The notes under the pieces are model-generated. The model did no database searches. It had not been told where the DNA came from and was given only the letters and a program-made list of their open reading frames with translations. Of a DNA stretch of 64,000 bases, positions 49,319 through 58,513 are shown piece by piece. Origin of the DNA: Actinoplanes solisilvae. GTDB taxonomy: Bacteria > Actinomycetota > Actinomycetes > Mycobacteriales > Micromonosporaceae. The translations under genes and the position numbers were made by a program. The stretch covers positions 62,001 through 126,000 of the forward strand of contig NZ_RJAC01000021.1 in assembly GCF_003999975.1 (NCBI RefSeq), read 5' to 3'. How positions within the stretch are numbered: position 1 is the first letter of the stretch; each line of letters opens with the position of its first letter.

Positions 49319-49942
49319 GTGGATAAGACTCGTTTCGTGGACAGTGGGAAACGGCTGGACTCGTTTGCCGACGAGTTCGTCGTCCGCTGTCCGCGATGCG
49401 CGGGGACGGCTACCGTGCGGCGGGGCTGGAACTTTGGCACCCGTCGCTGGGAACCGGCCGCCGTGGGCTGCACGCGGTGCGGGTTCTCGCGGCGGCAGGC
49501 CGGTGGGGAAGGGCGACTGCCTGCTCCGGTGGAGGTTCTGGCCGTGTGGCGGTGTGGTCGCTGCGGGCGTCGGCTGAGGACGTCCCGGCGCCTGAGGTCG
49601 GCGCCTCACAAGCACTATGCGTTGCCCTGCGACGGCTGCGGCGCGGTGACGCGGGTCGGCAGCGGGACCCTTTGCGTGCGGGAGATCAGGCCCCTCAGCG
49701 ATCCCTGTTTCGGTCTGCCGCTGCGCCTTCAAGCAGCGTGTGCCGGGCAGACCCTGTGGGCCTACAACCCGGGCCACCTCGCCTATCTCAAGGCCTACGT
49801 CCAAGCCGACCTGCGCCGCCGGCCCGACAATCGCCTTCATATGACGATGGTGGAACGGCTGCCCAGCTGGCTCAAGCAGGGCCGCCACCGCGCCGAGGTG
49901 CTACGCGGGATCGAGCGCCTCGAACAGGTCCTGATCGGCTAG
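49319..49942 (+). CDS. multi-zinc-ribbon protein, unknown function
   Basis: A 207-residue protein with four CxxC knuckles: RCPRCAG, CTRCGF, RCGRCGR and CDGCGA, likely forming two zinc ribbons in the first 110 residues. The second half is basic and aromatic (YNPGHLAYLKAYVQADLRRRPDNRLHMTMVERLPSWLK), suggesting nucleic-acid or ribosome contact. I do not recognise the family. GTG start at 49319; the next gene's 3' end is 8 bases beyond the stop. Confidence 0.65.
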   Translation: MDKTRFVDSGKRLDSFADEFVVRCPRCAGTATVRRGWNFGTRRWEPAAVGCTRCGFSRRQAGGEGRLPAPVEVLAVWRCGRCGRRLRTSRRLRSAPHKHYALPCDGCGAVTRVGSGTLCVREIRPLSDPCFGLPLRLQAACAGQTLWAYNPGHLAYLKAYVQADLRRRPDNRLHMTMVERLPSWLKQGRHRAEVLRGIERLEQVLIG

Positions 49943-49950
49943 CCGGGGTA

Positions 49951-50314
49951 TCAGAGCTCGGCGATGGGCTCGTGCGTCGGTGTGGTGTATCCCAGCACCA
50001 GCACGGCGTCCTGCGGTGGATCGTCCGATTCGGTCGCTGCCTCGAGGATCGCCTCCATCAGCTCGACGGGCAGGTTCGGGTTGGCGGCGACGGCCTCGGT
50101 GGTCTCCGGGTCGTCGAAGAGCTCCAGCGAGCATCTCCCGAAGGCGTACGTCGGGGTTGGCTGCGAGGATGTCGAAGAGTTCGTCGGACCATTCGCGTCC
50201 GTACATGACGGCGACGACGTCGGCGCCGGGATGATCCAGGAGCCGCAGCACCAGGGCGTCGGGAAGGGCGGGGTTGTGGCACGGGCCGCGCAGGCGGGCG
50301 TTGTCGACCAGCAG
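49951..50314 (-). pseudogene. frameshifted leucine-rich-variant repeat protein
   Basis: Two frames together give a short repeat protein. The upstream frame reads DALVLRLLDHPGADVVAVMYGREWSDELFDILAANPDVRLREMLA, and the downstream frame reads LELFDDPETTEAVAANPNLPVELMEAILEAA. The periodic LxxLLxNP pattern resembles LRV or HEAT-like repeats. The frame changes near 50120-50132, and no ATG or GTG serves the first part (a CTG after AGGAG at about 50314 is the best candidate). Either the gene has decayed or a base is missing in the assembly. Confidence 0.6.
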
Positions 50315-50427
50315 GGTGTTCTCCTCGCTCGCGGGATGACAGGCACCGACCCGAGGGAGGGTTCCGCAGCACGGTAAACGGCCTTTCGCCCGAGAGACCC
50401 GAGGCGCAGCGCCCCGTTAAGTTGGAA

Positions 50428-51432
50428 CTAGCGCAGCGGGGCCGTCGACTCGCGGGTGACCAGCTTCGGCGCGAACTTCTCGGTGCCCGAGCCCAGCGTC
50501 CCGCCGATGGCGGTGAAGAGTCGTTGGGCGGCCACGCGACCCAGCTGCTCCAGGTTCATGTCGATTGTGGTCAGTGGCGGGCGGGCGTTGGCGGTCAGGA
50601 TCGTCCAGTTGTCGTAGCCGACCACGGCCACGCGGCCGGGGACGTCGAGGCGCTCCTCGTGCAGCACGTCGAGGACGCCGCGGGCGATCTCGTCGGAGCC
50701 GGCGAAGATCGCGTCGACGTCGGGGTGGCGTTCGAGCAGCATGCGGGTGGCGCCGCGGCCCCACGCCTCGGACCACATGCCGAACCACACTTCGCCGCCC
50801 GCGACCGCCAGGCCCTCCTCGGTCAGCCGGGCCAGGGCGCCGCGCGCGCGGTCCTGGGCGGCGCCGTAGGTCGCGTCGCCGGTGATGTGCGCGATCTTCC
50901 GGCGGCCGCAGCGGATCAGGTGGTCGACCGCCAGGCGGCCGCCGCCCTCGTTGTCGACGACCAGCGACAGGTCACGCGGGTCGTCCGACGGGGCGTACGC
51001 GTAGATCACCGGGACGGGCAGATCGTGGCCCAATGACGGGCGGCTGTCGGGCCGGGCCCCTACGACGATGAGGCCGTCGACGCGGCGGGACAGCAGGGCG
51101 CGCACGTGGTGTTTCTCGCGGATGCTGTCGCCGCGGGCGTCGCACAGGAACACCGAGGTCTGGTCGGTGCCGAACGCGTCCTCGGCTCCCATGAGGATCG
51201 GGATCGAGAAGCGACCCTCCAGGTCGGACGTGAGCAGACCGACCGTGCCGGTGCGCTGGGTGACCAGGCCCTGGGCCAGCGTGTTGGGGGAGAAGGCGAG
51301 CTGGGAGGCCGCCTGCAGCACCCGGGCCCGCGTCGACGCACGCACCTGGGGCTGGCCGTTCAGGGCCTTCGACGCGGTCGCGACCGACACCCCGGCCAGC
51401 CGGGCGACGTCGCGCAGAGTGGCGCGCTCCAA
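50428..51432 (-). CDS. LacI-family regulator of the GH127 locus
   Basis: A 334-residue LacI protein. The helix-turn-helix is ATLRDVARLAGVSVATASKALNG, then hinge, and a complete sugar-binding domain (VVGYDNWTILTANARPPLTTIDMNLEQLGR at the end). It is divergent from the binding-protein, permease and GH127 genes and presumably represses them until an arabinose-derived ligand binds. A GAAAACCTTTTC palindrome in the shared promoter region is its probable operator. ATG at 51432. Confidence 0.92.
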   Translation of the reverse strand: MERATLRDVARLAGVSVATASKALNGQPQVRASTRARVLQAASQLAFSPNTLAQGLVTQRTGTVGLLTSDLEGRFSIPILMGAEDAFGTDQTSVFLCDARGDSIREKHHVRALLSRRVDGLIVVGARPDSRPSLGHDLPVPVIYAYAPSDDPRDLSLVVDNEGGGRLAVDHLIRCGRRKIAHITGDATYGAAQDRARGALARLTEEGLAVAGGEVWFGMWSEAWGRGATRMLLERHPDVDAIFAGSDEIARGVLDVLHEERLDVPGRVAVVGYDNWTILTANARPPLTTIDMNLEQLGRVAAQRLFTAIGGTLGSGTEKFAPKLVTRESTAPLR

Positions 51433-51454
51433 CCTGGACCTCCTACCAAAAGTC

Positions 51455-51499
51455 TTGACAGCAAAATACCCACAGGATTACGTTCCTGAAAACCTTTTC
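51455..51499 (+). promoter_or_regulatory. promoter and operator of the arabinofuranoside operon
   Basis: TTGACA (51455-51460) is a perfect -35 box, with a TTACGT -10 candidate about 17 bases later. GAAAACCTTTTC (51488-51499) follows at the expected start of transcription. It has GAAAA/TTTTC arms around two central bases, the shape of LacI-family operators. The binding-protein gene starts further down at 51618. Confidence 0.55.
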
Positions 51500-51617
51500 G
51501 GCAACTCGGACCCCGGCCTAGGAACCGGCCTGAGCTGCGATCTTGCTTGTCAACATACTCCCCGTGGTACGTCGAAGCGAAACGCCTTGATAGAAACCCG
51601 AAATACGGAGGAGCACC

Positions 51618-52910
51618 TTGACCATACGCAGAGCGGTGGCCGCGATCGCGATCGCGGGCCTGCTGGCCGGCGTGGCGGCCTGCGGAGGCGACGACAGTGA
51701 CACCGGAAGTGGGACGGCGGGGATCACCGCCGAGGGCACCGACGACGGCTCGGAACTGACCCTGTGGACCCGTGCGCCGCTGGAGCTCCAGGCCAAGGCG
51801 CTGGTCGACGCGTACAACAAATCACACAAGAACCAGGTCAAGCTGACCATCGTCCCCAACGACGACTACGTCGCCAAGGTGGGCGCGGCGGCCGGCAGCG
51901 GCGATCTGCCCGACCTGTTCGCGGCCGACATCGTCTACGTTCCGAACTGGACGAAGGCGGGTCTGTTCGCCGACCTGACCGAGAGCATCAAACTGCTCCC
52001 GTACGCCGACAAGATCAACCAGGGGCACCTGGCCGCGGGCACCTTCGAGAACAAGCGGTACGTGTTGCCGTACGTCCTCGATCTGTCGGTGATCTTCTAC
52101 AACAAGAAGCTCTACAAGGAGGCCGGCCTCGACCCCGAGAAGGGCCCGACGACGCTCGACGAGTTCAAGGAGCAGGCGCTCGCCGTCCAGAAGCTCGGCA
52201 AGAAAGACGTCTACGGCACCTTCTTCGGCGGCAACTGCGGCGGCTGCAACGTGTTCACCTGGTTCCCGATGATCTGGGCCGGCGGCCAGGACGTCATGAA
52301 CCCCGAGGGCACGAAGTCGCTGCTCGACAGCCCGGCCGCCCAGAAGGTGTACGCCACCTGGCGCGAGCTGCAGGCCGCGGGCGCGATCGCTCCGGGCTCG
52401 AAGGACGAGACCGGCCCGACCTGGGTCGCCGCCTTCCAAGAGGGCAAGATCGGCGTGATGCCGTACCCGGCGACGCTGCTGTCGACGGCTTCCAAGACGG
52501 TCGACGTCGGCGTCGTCCCGATCCCGGGTGCTGACGGGGGTGCCTCGACGTTCGTCGGCGGCGACGGCATCGGCATCTCGAAGGACTCCAAGAAGGCCCA
52601 GCAGGCCTGGAACTTCATGGCCTGGCTGACCTCCGAGGCGGGCCAGGTCGACGTGCTGGCGGCCAACGACAGCACGGTCTCGCGCATGGACCTGGCCGAC
52701 AACAAGTACTCCCAGAAGGACCCGCGCGTCCTGACGGTCAACCAGGTCGCCGGGTCGCCGCAGAGCAAGACGCCGGTGGCGGTCAACTTCCAGCAGGCCT
52801 TCAACGCCCCGGGCAGCCCCTGGATGACCCTGTTCCGCAACCAGGTCTACGGCGATCCCGCCGGCCTGGCCAAGGACAACGCCGCGCTCACGGACATCCT
52901 GGGTCAGTAG
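51618..52910 (+). CDS. lipoprotein sugar-binding protein of ABC importer
   Basis: A 430-residue solute-binding protein. TTG start at 51618 with ACGGAGGAG six bases upstream. The signal peptide ends in GVAAC, so C22 is lipidated, and a short acidic linker follows. Body motifs are LPDLFAADIVYVPNWTKAGLFADLTE, YVLPYVLDLSVIFYNKKLYKEAGL and NFMAWLTSEAGQ. Ligand is inferred to be an arabino-oligosaccharide from the GH127 gene in the same operon. The next permease starts one base after the stop. Confidence 0.92.
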   Translation: MTIRRAVAAIAIAGLLAGVAACGGDDSDTGSGTAGITAEGTDDGSELTLWTRAPLELQAKALVDAYNKSHKNQVKLTIVPNDDYVAKVGAAAGSGDLPDLFAADIVYVPNWTKAGLFADLTESIKLLPYADKINQGHLAAGTFENKRYVLPYVLDLSVIFYNKKLYKEAGLDPEKGPTTLDEFKEQALAVQKLGKKDVYGTFFGGNCGGCNVFTWFPMIWAGGQDVMNPEGTKSLLDSPAAQKVYATWRELQAAGAIAPGSKDETGPTWVAAFQEGKIGVMPYPATLLSTASKTVDVGVVPIPGADGGASTFVGGDGIGISKDSKKAQQAWNFMAWLTSEAGQVDVLAANDSTVSRMDLADNKYSQKDPRVLTVNQVAGSPQSKTPVAVNFQQAFNAPGSPWMTLFRNQVYGDPAGLAKDNAALTDILGQ

Positions 52911-52911
52911 G

Positions 52912-53802
52912 GTGATTTCGCAGGCAATCGCGCCGGCCGTCGAACGACGTCGGCCGGCGCGCCGCTGGAAAGCGCTGACGGGCTTGGCCTATGCCGCTCC
53001 GACGGCCCTGTTCGTGCTCATCTTCTTCGTCCTGCCGATCGGTCTGGTCGGCCGGATGTCGGTATCGGACTGGGGTCTGTTCGCGGGCAACCGCGGACTG
53101 AACGCGCCGGAGAACTTCACCGACGCCGTCGACGACCGGCTGTTCTGGCCCGCGGTCTGGTTCACGCTGAAATACACCGCCATCACCACGGTCATCCTGC
53201 TCGGGCTCGCGCTCGGCCTGGCGCTGCTGGTGCAGGAGTCGAACCGGTGGACGGGCTTTCTGCGTACCTCGTTCCTCGTGCCCAGCGCACTCGGCCTGGC
53301 CTCGGCGTCGCTGCTGTTCTACGCGCTCTATTCGCCGCAGAGCAGCCCGTTCCCGGGCGACACTTCCTTTCTGGGTACGCCGTGGTCCGCGCTCTGGTCC
53401 ACCGTGGCTTTGATCGTGTGGCGGTTCGCCGGCTTCTACATGCTGTTGCTGCTCGTCGGTCTTCAGGGCATTCCCGGCGACGTGTACGAGGCCGCGCGGC
53501 TCGACGGCGCTGATCGGTGGCAGACGTTTCGCCACGTGACGTTGCCGCTGCTGCGCCCGTCGATCGCGCTCTGCACGATTCTCTGCGTCACCGGCTCGCT
53601 GCTCGCCTTCGACCAGTTCTACATCCTCACCAAGGGCGGGCCCGACAACAGCACGGTCACCATCGTGCAGCTCGTCTACAACATGGCCTTCCAGGGCCAG
53701 AACGACCTCGGCCGCGCCGCCGCCCTGTCGATCCTGGTGCTGGCCGCCCTGCTCGTCGTCAACGTCCTCCAGTTCCGCGGCCTGCGCGGCAAGGAGAGCT
53801 GA
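52912..53802 (+). CDS. ABC sugar importer permease (MalF type)
   Basis: A 296-residue CUT1 permease with six membrane segments (first FVLIFFVLPIGLVGRMSV) and EAA loop GDVYEAARLDGADRWQTFRHVTLPLLRPS. GTG start immediately after the binding-protein stop. Works with the next permease; no ATPase in the operon. Confidence 0.92.
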   Translation: MISQAIAPAVERRRPARRWKALTGLAYAAPTALFVLIFFVLPIGLVGRMSVSDWGLFAGNRGLNAPENFTDAVDDRLFWPAVWFTLKYTAITTVILLGLALGLALLVQESNRWTGFLRTSFLVPSALGLASASLLFYALYSPQSSPFPGDTSFLGTPWSALWSTVALIVWRFAGFYMLLLLVGLQGIPGDVYEAARLDGADRWQTFRHVTLPLLRPSIALCTILCVTGSLLAFDQFYILTKGGPDNSTVTIVQLVYNMAFQGQNDLGRAAALSILVLAALLVVNVLQFRGLRGKES

Positions 53803-53805
53803 CCC

Positions 53806-54624
53806 TTGTTGAAAACCCTCTCCCGTACGCCGCAGCATGTGCTCGCCGGCGGCCTCGCTCTCATCTTCCTGTTCCCGCTCGTCTGGGCGTCCGTGGCCTC
53901 GGTCTCGCCGCAGGCCGGCACCCAGCAGACCGACGGCTGGGGCCTCGCCAACTACGTGACCCTGGCCGACTATCAGGCCGGCGTCTTCCAGTACGTGGTC
54001 AACTCCGTGGCCGTCTCGCTCATGACGGTGGCGTTCACGCTGTTCGCCTCGGTCACCGGGGGCTACGCGTTCGCGGTGTTCCGCTTTCCGGGCCGCAACG
54101 CGTTGTTCCTGCTGACCCTCGCGATCCTCATGGTCCCGTACGCGACGCTGTTGATCCCTCTCTATGTTCTGCTGAACTCGTTGGGGTTGCAGAACTCGCT
54201 GATCGGTCTGGCCCTGGTGCTGTCGATGTTCCAGTTGCCGTTCGCGACGTTCATGATGCGCATCTCGTTCGAGGCCGTCCCGGGCGAACTGCGCGAGGCG
54301 GCCCTGATCGACGGCTGCGGCTCGTTCCGCGCGCTGAGCCACGTGCTCATCCCGGCGGCCAAACCGGGCCTGATCACCGTGGGCCTGTTCGCGTTCCTGG
54401 CCGCCTGGAACGACTTCATCACCCCGCTTGTGCTGATCAGCGACTCCGACAAGGTGCCTTTGCCGCTGGCCGTGGCCAACATGCGCCAGCAGGTCATGGG
54501 CATCGTCGACTACGGCGCGACCGAGGCCGGCGTGGTCGTGCTCGCCCTGCCCTGCATCGTGTTGTTCCTCGCCCTCCAGCGGCACTACGTCCGCGGTTTC
54601 ATGTCCGGCGCACTGAAGGGTTGA
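53806..54624 (+). CDS. ABC sugar importer permease (MalG type)
   Basis: A 272-residue CUT1 permease. TTG start just after the previous stop; EAA loop GELREAALIDGCGSFRALSHVLIPAAKPG; six hydrophobic segments; ends MSGALKG. Together with the preceding permease it forms the membrane channel for the GH127-linked sugar. Confidence 0.92.
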   Translation: MLKTLSRTPQHVLAGGLALIFLFPLVWASVASVSPQAGTQQTDGWGLANYVTLADYQAGVFQYVVNSVAVSLMTVAFTLFASVTGGYAFAVFRFPGRNALFLLTLAILMVPYATLLIPLYVLLNSLGLQNSLIGLALVLSMFQLPFATFMMRISFEAVPGELREAALIDGCGSFRALSHVLIPAAKPGLITVGLFAFLAAWNDFITPLVLISDSDKVPLPLAVANMRQQVMGIVDYGATEAGVVVLALPCIVLFLALQRHYVRGFMSGALKG

Positions 54625-54631
54625 CGCGCAC

Positions 54632-56530
54632 ATGCCTACTTCCGACTGGACCGGTCGCGGCGGCACGCCCGCCGCCCCCTCGCAGGGCCGTTTCCGACCC
54701 CTCGGCCTGCGCGAGGTCGTCCTGCGCGAGCCTGGATTCTGGGGCCACCACCAGGACGTCAACCGGCAGGCCTCCCTCGACCACATCGAGCACTGGCTCA
54801 CCAAGTCCGGCTGGCTCGGCAACTTCACCTCCGCACCCGAACAGCGGCAGGGACGCGAGTTCTCGGACACCGAGGTCTACAAGTTCCTCGAGGCCTTGGC
54901 CTGGGAGTACGGCCGCACGGGCGACCCGGCGATCGACGAGCGGTTCCGGGCGATCGCGGGACAGGTCGCGGCGGCCCAGCAGCCGGACGGCTACCTGAAC
55001 ACCAACTTCGGGCGTACGGGACAGCCGTCGCGCTACAGCGATCTGGAATGGGGGCACGAGCTCTACTCGTACGGGCATCTGATTCAGGCCGCCGTAGCCC
55101 GAGCCCGGACGTACGGCCGGGACGAACTGGTCGACGTAGCCGTGCGCGCGGCGGATCACCTGTGTGACGTGTTCGGTGCGGGTGGCATCGAGTCGGTGTG
55201 CGGGCATGCCGAGGTCGAGCCCGCGCTGGTCGAGCTCTATCGCGTCACGGGCGATCCGCGCTACCTCGAGCAGGCGCGGCTGTTCATCGAGCGGCGCGGG
55301 CGGCAGACCCTCGGCGACATCGAGTTCGGCCGCGCCTACTTCCAGGACGACCTGCCCCTGCGGGACGCGACCGTGTTGCGCGGGCATGCCGTACGGGCCA
55401 TGTATCTGTCCTCGGGCGCGGTCGATGTGGCCGTGGAGACCGGCGATCCGACGCTGCTCGACGCGGTGGCGAAGCAATGGCGCACCACGGTCGCCCGCCG
55501 CGTCTACCTGACCGGGGGTGTCGGCGCCCGGCACCAGGACGAGGCGTTCGGCGACGACTTCGTGCTCCCGCCCGATCGGGCGTACTCGGAGACCTGCGCC
55601 AGTGTCGGGTCGGTCATGCTGGCGTGGCGGCTGCTGCTCGCGCAGGGCGACGCCCGGTACGCCGACCTGATCGAGCGCACCCTGTTCAACGTCATCGCGA
55701 CGTCGCCGGCCGACGACGGCAAACGCTTCTTCTACACCAACACGCTGCACCAGCGGACCCTCGGCGTGCTCCCGCCGGCCGACGAGATGGTGCCGCGCGC
55801 CTCGTCGAACCTGCGCGCGCCGTGGTTCACGGTCTCGTGCTGCCCGACCAACCTGGCCCGCACGTTCGCGTCGCTCGCCACCTATCTGGCCACGGCCGAC
55901 GACGGCGGCATTCAGATTCACCAGTACGCCGCCGCGTCGCTCGACGTCACCCTGTCGGACGACCGCCACGTCCTGCTCGACGTCGACACGTCCTACCCGG
56001 CGAGCGGGCAGATCACGATCCGCGTACGCCGCGCGCCCGACACACCGTGGACGCTGACGTTGCGCATTCCCCCATGGGCGGCGGGGGCCACGATCTCGGC
56101 GGGGGGAGTGGTGCAGGAGGCCACGCCCGGGTGGATCAGCATCAGGCACGGGCTCGACGAGGGGGACACGGTCTTCCTGCACCTGCCGGTCGAGCCGCGG
56201 CTGACGTTCCCCGATCCGCGCGTGGATGCCGTACGCGGGTCAGTGGCGGTGGAACGAGGACCGGTCGTCTACTGTGCCGAGTCGGTCGACCTGCCCGCGG
56301 GTGTTTCGGTCGACGCGTTGCAGCTGGACCCGTCGCAGCCGTTGACCGACGACGGGTCCGGGGCGGTGACAGCGTCGTGCCGGATTCTGGCACCGATCGA
56401 CGGCGACTGGCCGTATGCGTCGAACCCCCCGGAACCGGTCTTCGACAAGACGACCGTCACGCTGCGGCCCTACCACTCCTGGGCGTCACGCGGGCCCTCG
56501 ACCATGCGGGTGTGGTTGCCGCTGGCGTGA
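54632..56530 (+). CDS. GH127 beta-L-arabinofuranosidase
   Basis: A 632-residue glycoside hydrolase of family 127 (DUF1680) that releases L-arabinofuranose from beta-linked arabinosides such as those of plant extensins and arabinans. Active-site residues fit the Bifidobacterium enzyme HypBA1 in spacing: E304 (acid/base, in HQDEAFG), E320 and C322 in YSETCASVG, and the nucleophilic C403 with C404 in SCCPTN; the Cys/Glu group binds zinc. No signal peptide, so it acts on sugars brought in by the upstream ABC importer. ATG at 54632; the gene ends 12 bases before the convergent esterase. Confidence 0.92.
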   Translation: MPTSDWTGRGGTPAAPSQGRFRPLGLREVVLREPGFWGHHQDVNRQASLDHIEHWLTKSGWLGNFTSAPEQRQGREFSDTEVYKFLEALAWEYGRTGDPAIDERFRAIAGQVAAAQQPDGYLNTNFGRTGQPSRYSDLEWGHELYSYGHLIQAAVARARTYGRDELVDVAVRAADHLCDVFGAGGIESVCGHAEVEPALVELYRVTGDPRYLEQARLFIERRGRQTLGDIEFGRAYFQDDLPLRDATVLRGHAVRAMYLSSGAVDVAVETGDPTLLDAVAKQWRTTVARRVYLTGGVGARHQDEAFGDDFVLPPDRAYSETCASVGSVMLAWRLLLAQGDARYADLIERTLFNVIATSPADDGKRFFYTNTLHQRTLGVLPPADEMVPRASSNLRAPWFTVSCCPTNLARTFASLATYLATADDGGIQIHQYAAASLDVTLSDDRHVLLDVDTSYPASGQITIRVRRAPDTPWTLTLRIPPWAAGATISAGGVVQEATPGWISIRHGLDEGDTVFLHLPVEPRLTFPDPRVDAVRGSVAVERGPVVYCAESVDLPAGVSVDALQLDPSQPLTDDGSGAVTASCRILAPIDGDWPYASNPPEPVFDKTTVTLRPYHSWASRGPSTMRVWLPLA

Positions 56531-56542
56531 AGCCTCTTGCGC

Positions 56543-57418
56543 TCAGAGCTTCTTGTGCGCGGCGAAGAAGGCCCACAGGAGGTCGGTGGCCACGATCGGC
56601 GCGTCGGGGATGGCCATCGGGCCCTTCTTCGCGCCCGGCCAGGAATGGCCCATGTCGGTGACGACGTAGACCTCCACGTCCGAGCCGTCGGCACACTTGG
56701 CCTTGGAGCGCGTGAAGCCCTTGCCCTTCGTCTCCACCGGCTTGCAGTCGAGGCGTTCGCGCCACTTGGTCAGGCCGGCCTGGAAGGTGTCGTAGTACTG
56801 GTCGTTGGCGCCGACGATGGTCAGCACTGAGACGGGCTCCTTCGGCACGAAGTCGGACTTGTCGGCCAGCGGGCCGCCGAGGCCGCCGCTGACCGGTCCG
56901 ACCGCGGCGAAAACCCCGGACGCCTCGACCGCGGCGCGGAAGCTCATGTCGGCGCCGTTCGAGATGCCGGTGGCGTAGATCCGGTCAGGGTCGACCTTCC
57001 AGTCGGCGACCAGCTTCTCGGTCAGCGCCTTGAGGAAGCCGACGTCGTCCTCGGCGCCGCAGCAGATCAGCGCGTTGAACGCGGCCGACACCCCGTCGGG
57101 GTAGGCGACCAGGAAGCCGTGCTTGTCGGCCTTGGCGTCCATCTCGATCATGTCGCGCAGGGCGGCGCCGTCACCCGGGAAGAAGTGCATGGCGACCACC
57201 AGAGGCACCGGCTTGTCCCCGGTGTAGCCGGGCGGGGCGTGCAGCAGGAAGGTACGTTTCTGGCCGCCGAAGTCGAGCGTCATCTTGTGATCGCCCGCCG
57301 CCGGTTTCTGCGCTGCCTCCTGTGTCGTCGGAGCCGCCGGGGCCTCCGGCGGCTCCCCGTTGCCGCCGCACGCCGCCAGCAACAGCAGGGCGCTCATGAT
57401 CACGACCGTACGCCGCAC
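56543..57418 (-). CDS. lipoprotein PHB-depolymerase-like esterase (LpqC type)
   Basis: A 291-residue exported esterase. The signal peptide carries the lipobox LLAAC with C17 lipidated. The alpha/beta-hydrolase core has MHFFPGDGAAL (oxyanion), LICCGAEDDVGFL, the nucleophile box GISNGADMSF, VGANDQYYDT (Asp) and DMGHSWPG (His). This matches the polyhydroxybutyrate depolymerase/feruloyl esterase group (LpqC-like), so a cell-wall or hemicellulose ester is a plausible substrate. GTG start at 57418. It is divergent from the ArsR-type gene with a palindrome between. Confidence 0.87.
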   Translation of the reverse strand: MRRTVVIMSALLLLAACGGNGEPPEAPAAPTTQEAAQKPAAGDHKMTLDFGGQKRTFLLHAPPGYTGDKPVPLVVAMHFFPGDGAALRDMIEMDAKADKHGFLVAYPDGVSAAFNALICCGAEDDVGFLKALTEKLVADWKVDPDRIYATGISNGADMSFRAAVEASGVFAAVGPVSGGLGGPLADKSDFVPKEPVSVLTIVGANDQYYDTFQAGLTKWRERLDCKPVETKGKGFTRSKAKCADGSDVEVYVVTDMGHSWPGAKKGPMAIPDAPIVATDLLWAFFAAHKKL

Positions 57419-57486
57419 GGTTGTCCCCCGTCTCTCTCGACCGCCATCCCTGGAGGGTCGGTGATCAGCTTCCGGGCGGTCAACGG

Positions 57487-57504
57487 TTTCGGCCCCGGCC
57501 GAAA
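57487..57504. promoter_or_regulatory. palindrome between esterase and regulator genes
   Basis: TTTCGGCC-CC-GGCCGAAA, perfect 8-bp arms around two bases, about 70 bases upstream of the esterase and 18 bases before the regulator gene. It fits a regulator binding site for the adjacent ArsR-type protein. Confidence 0.5.
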
Positions 57505-57522
57505 TGCTGGCAAGCTGACCTG

Positions 57523-58473
57523 ATGTTGCGTCTGTGGCTGAGCCCCGCGGACCTCGCGCGGATCCGCTTCGCCGACCGGCTGCACCCGGCCGGCACGGTT
57601 CTGCTGGCGAGCCAGGCCCTGCGCCAACCGTCCGTGGCGGCCTCACTGCCGACGCTGGCCCGCCGGGTCACATCGTCGCTGCCGGTGGTGCGGCCGCTGC
57701 ATCATCTGACCCCGGCCGAAGGCTTCGTGCCCGACTTCCTGACCCCCCTCACCGGCGGCTCCTCGATCGACGGCGGCCTGGCCGCGATCCGCGCCACCCC
57801 CGCACGCCGGATCCGGGCCGAGGTGACCTCGGCGTACGGTCGCGTCGCGGTGACCCACGCCCGCCGCCGGTTCGCCGACGCCGACCCCGAGGTCCTCTCC
57901 GCGCTGCTCACCGCCATGCGCTCGTTCTTCGACCAGGTGCTCGCCCCGGACTGGGCCGCGCTGAACCGCACCCACCGCCGCATCGTCAGCGAGGCCGCGA
58001 ACCACTACACGTTCTCGGGTGCTGACGGTGTCCTGGCGAACCTGCACTCGTCCATCCGCTGGCGGGCACCCGTACTCGAGGTCGACACCTGGCAGGACGG
58101 CGAGGTGCGGCTCGGCGGCCACGGCCTGATCCTGCTGCCCTCGGTCTTCGCCGGCCCCCGCCCCCGGGTGCTGGTCGTGCCGGAACGCGCCGCGCTGGTG
58201 GTCCATCCCGTCCCGCCGATCCCGGTCTTGTCACCCGAGACCGACCCCCTGGCCGGGCTGCTCGGCCGCACCCGCAGCGCGGTGCTGCACCACGCGGCGC
58301 GTCCCGGACGCCACACCACCTCGACGATCGCCCGGCAGGTCGGCATCAGCGTGTCATCTTCGTCGGAGCACCTGTCCGCTCTGCGGGCCGCCGGCCTGGT
58401 CTCGAGTCGTCGCGACGGTGGCGCCATCGTCCACAGCGTCACCGCCCTCTGCCGCGACCTGGTCAACCCATAA
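57523..58473 (+). CDS. ArsR-type winged-helix regulator with large N-terminal domain
   Basis: A 316-residue protein. The first 240 residues form an unknown sensor domain (MLRLWLSPADLARIRFADRLHPAG... YGRVAVTHARRRFADADPEVL), as in actinomycete ArsR-family regulators of this size. The C-terminus is an ArsR/MarR-like winged helix (RTRSAVLHHAARPGRHTTSTIARQVGISVSSSSEHLSALRAAGLVSSRRDGGAIVHSV). ATG at 57523; the open frame further upstream is not coding. It may control the divergent esterase. Confidence 0.85.
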   Translation: MLRLWLSPADLARIRFADRLHPAGTVLLASQALRQPSVAASLPTLARRVTSSLPVVRPLHHLTPAEGFVPDFLTPLTGGSSIDGGLAAIRATPARRIRAEVTSAYGRVAVTHARRRFADADPEVLSALLTAMRSFFDQVLAPDWAALNRTHRRIVSEAANHYTFSGADGVLANLHSSIRWRAPVLEVDTWQDGEVRLGGHGLILLPSVFAGPRPRVLVVPERAALVVHPVPPIPVLSPETDPLAGLLGRTRSAVLHHAARPGRHTTSTIARQVGISVSSSSEHLSALRAAGLVSSRRDGGAIVHSVTALCRDLVNP

Positions 58474-58513
58474 TCGCTTGTACGTTTTCACGGTCGCGGG
58501 CAACCATGTCGGG

